Positions 63,375-64,000 of a DNA stretch of 64,000 nt are shown in pieces. Where the stretch lies: assembly GCF_014196515.1 (NCBI RefSeq), contig NZ_JACIDV010000007.1, forward strand, positions 1 through 64,000, written 5' to 3'. Origin of the DNA: Rhizobium skierniewicense. GTDB lineage: Bacteria > Pseudomonadota > Alphaproteobacteria > Rhizobiales > Rhizobiaceae. The notes under the pieces are model-generated. The model worked only from the letters and a program-made list of their open reading frames with translations, did no database searches and was not told the origin of the DNA. Every line of letters starts with the position of its first letter. The first letter of the stretch is position 1. A program made the translations under genes and the position numbers.

Positions 63375-64000
63375 CGGATGACACTGTCGATGTGGCGGGC
63401 AAACGTCTGCTGTTCGTGATGGCTGCCGATGCCGAATATGGCCCGCACCTGAAAGCGCGTTTCACACCGCTGATGACGGGCGTTGGCCCGGTGGAAGCCG
63501 CTGTTTCGGTGGCGACCGCGCTTGCCGAACTGCGGATGCGGGACAGTCTGCCCGATCTCGTTGTGTCGTTGGGTTCTGCCGGATCGCGCACGCTGGAGCA
63601 GGCGCAGGTCTATCAGGCCACCTCCGTATCCTATCGTGACATGGATGCGTCCGCCTTCGGGTTCGAGAAAGGCTGCACGCCGTTTGTCGATCTTCCTGCC
63701 GAAATCGCTTTGCCTTTGCGCATTCCAGAGGTGGCGCAAGCGCGGCTTTCCACCGGCGCCAATGTCGTCTCGGGTGCGGACTATGACGGGGTAGATGCTG
63801 ATATGGTGGAGATGGAGACGTTTGCCGTTTTACGGGCCTGCCAGCGCTTCGACATTCCACTGATCGGTCTGCGCGGTATCTCCGATGGCAAGGCGGATGT
63901 CAGCCATATCGATGACTGGACGGAATATCTGGACGTGATCGACGCGAAGCTGGCGCAAGCGGTCGACAGGCTGTGTCGCGCCGTGGAAGATGGCGAGATC
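63371..64000 (+). CDS. mtnN: Methylthioadenosine/S-adenosylhomocysteine nucleosidase (partial)
   Basis: The frame from ATG 63371 stays open to the right edge (210 codons). It encodes LLFVMAADAEYGPHL and a GVGPVEAAVSVATALAEL core, with the ribose-binding DMVEMETFAVLRAC and ISDGKADVSHIDDW end. These match MTA/SAH nucleosidases (purine-nucleoside-phosphorylase fold) that recycle methylthioadenosine and adenosylhomocysteine. The stop lies beyond the window, so the C-terminus is unseen. It overlaps the thioesterase stop. Confidence 0.85.
   Translation, partial: MTDDTVDVAGKRLLFVMAADAEYGPHLKARFTPLMTGVGPVEAAVSVATALAELRMRDSLPDLVVSLGSAGSRTLEQAQVYQATSVSYRDMDASAFGFEKGCTPFVDLPAEIALPLRIPEVAQARLSTGANVVSGADYDGVDADMVEMETFAVLRACQRFDIPLIGLRGISDGKADVSHIDDWTEYLDVIDAKLAQAVDRLCRAVEDGEI

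Noticed and set aside
1..64000. CRISPR arrays, phage genes, rRNA operons, riboswitches
   Set aside because: No regularly spaced direct repeats, phage structural genes, rRNA sequence or recognisable riboswitch core was found.

Overview
The window looks like a chromosomal segment of a Rhizobiaceae member, most likely Agrobacterium or a close Rhizobium relative. The reasons are gene content (PmtA-type phospholipid N-methyltransferase, UgpBAEC, FbpABC with RirA-type TGA-N9-TCA sites, a CtrA-like motif), the block rpmH-rnpA-yidC-yihA-argB, high GC, and dispersed palindromic repeats typical of rhizobial genomes. Most genes are core housekeeping genes, with no plasmid, phage or CRISPR signature. Assignments come from reading the sequence and recalling families; no database search was run.

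Layout. 0-5 kb: a possible IS end at the left edge, PRC-barrel and DUF2218 genes, then a ferric-iron ABC transporter (fbpC, fbpA, fbpB) with three RirA-type boxes. 5-16.8 kb: fadD, pgi, a dicarboxylate-type symporter, a CatB-like acetyltransferase, a fructokinase, pyrE, pyrC, a hydroxyproline-type racemase/dehydratase and an alpha/beta-hydrolase lipoprotein. The upstream regions of pgi and the fructokinase share a 14/15-identical palindromic operator. 17-19.9 kb: an accessory-looking pair (SAM methyltransferase and a HAD-domain protein of the surface-glycan type) beside the 3' end of tRNA-Arg(ACG). 20-24 kb: an orphan sensor kinase and a chemoreceptor. 24-29.6 kb: rpmH, rnpA, yidC, yihA, an anti-sigma-like gene, argB and an EamA exporter. 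29.7-33 kb: a pyrimidine 5'-nucleotidase, an EF-hand protein, a LysE exporter and cysK. 33-34.3 kb: a gene-free, repeat-bearing stretch. 34.3-39.7 kb: comM, dut, prfC, gshB and a cupin.

39.8-44.7 kb: ugpB-A-E-C for glycerol-3-phosphate uptake. It has tandem Pho boxes upstream, a 28-bp inverted repeat between ugpB and ugpA, and a 273-bp MITE-like element whose end supplies the ugpC stop codon. 44.7-57.1 kb: a sugar acetyltransferase, yraN, rsmI, dnaN, pmtA, a phosphatase-like gene, pyrF, DUF1330, an NDUFA9-like protein, a 51-residue secreted peptide, an FzlA-like GST, queG, a nucleotide-sugar-epimerase-like protein, an RlpA-like protein and an RsmB-type methyltransferase. 57.3-62.3 kb: a four-gene periplasmic operon (imelysin, di-heme oxidoreductase, second imelysin, Tat-exported DUF1513), probably linked to iron. 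62.4-64 kb: tspO, a PaaI thioesterase and mtnN, which runs off the right edge.

The most interesting candidates are the imelysin/di-heme/DUF1513 operon, the MITE at ugpC, the HAD/methyltransferase pair at tRNA-Arg, and the regulatory sites (RirA boxes, Pho boxes, shared pgi/frk operator).
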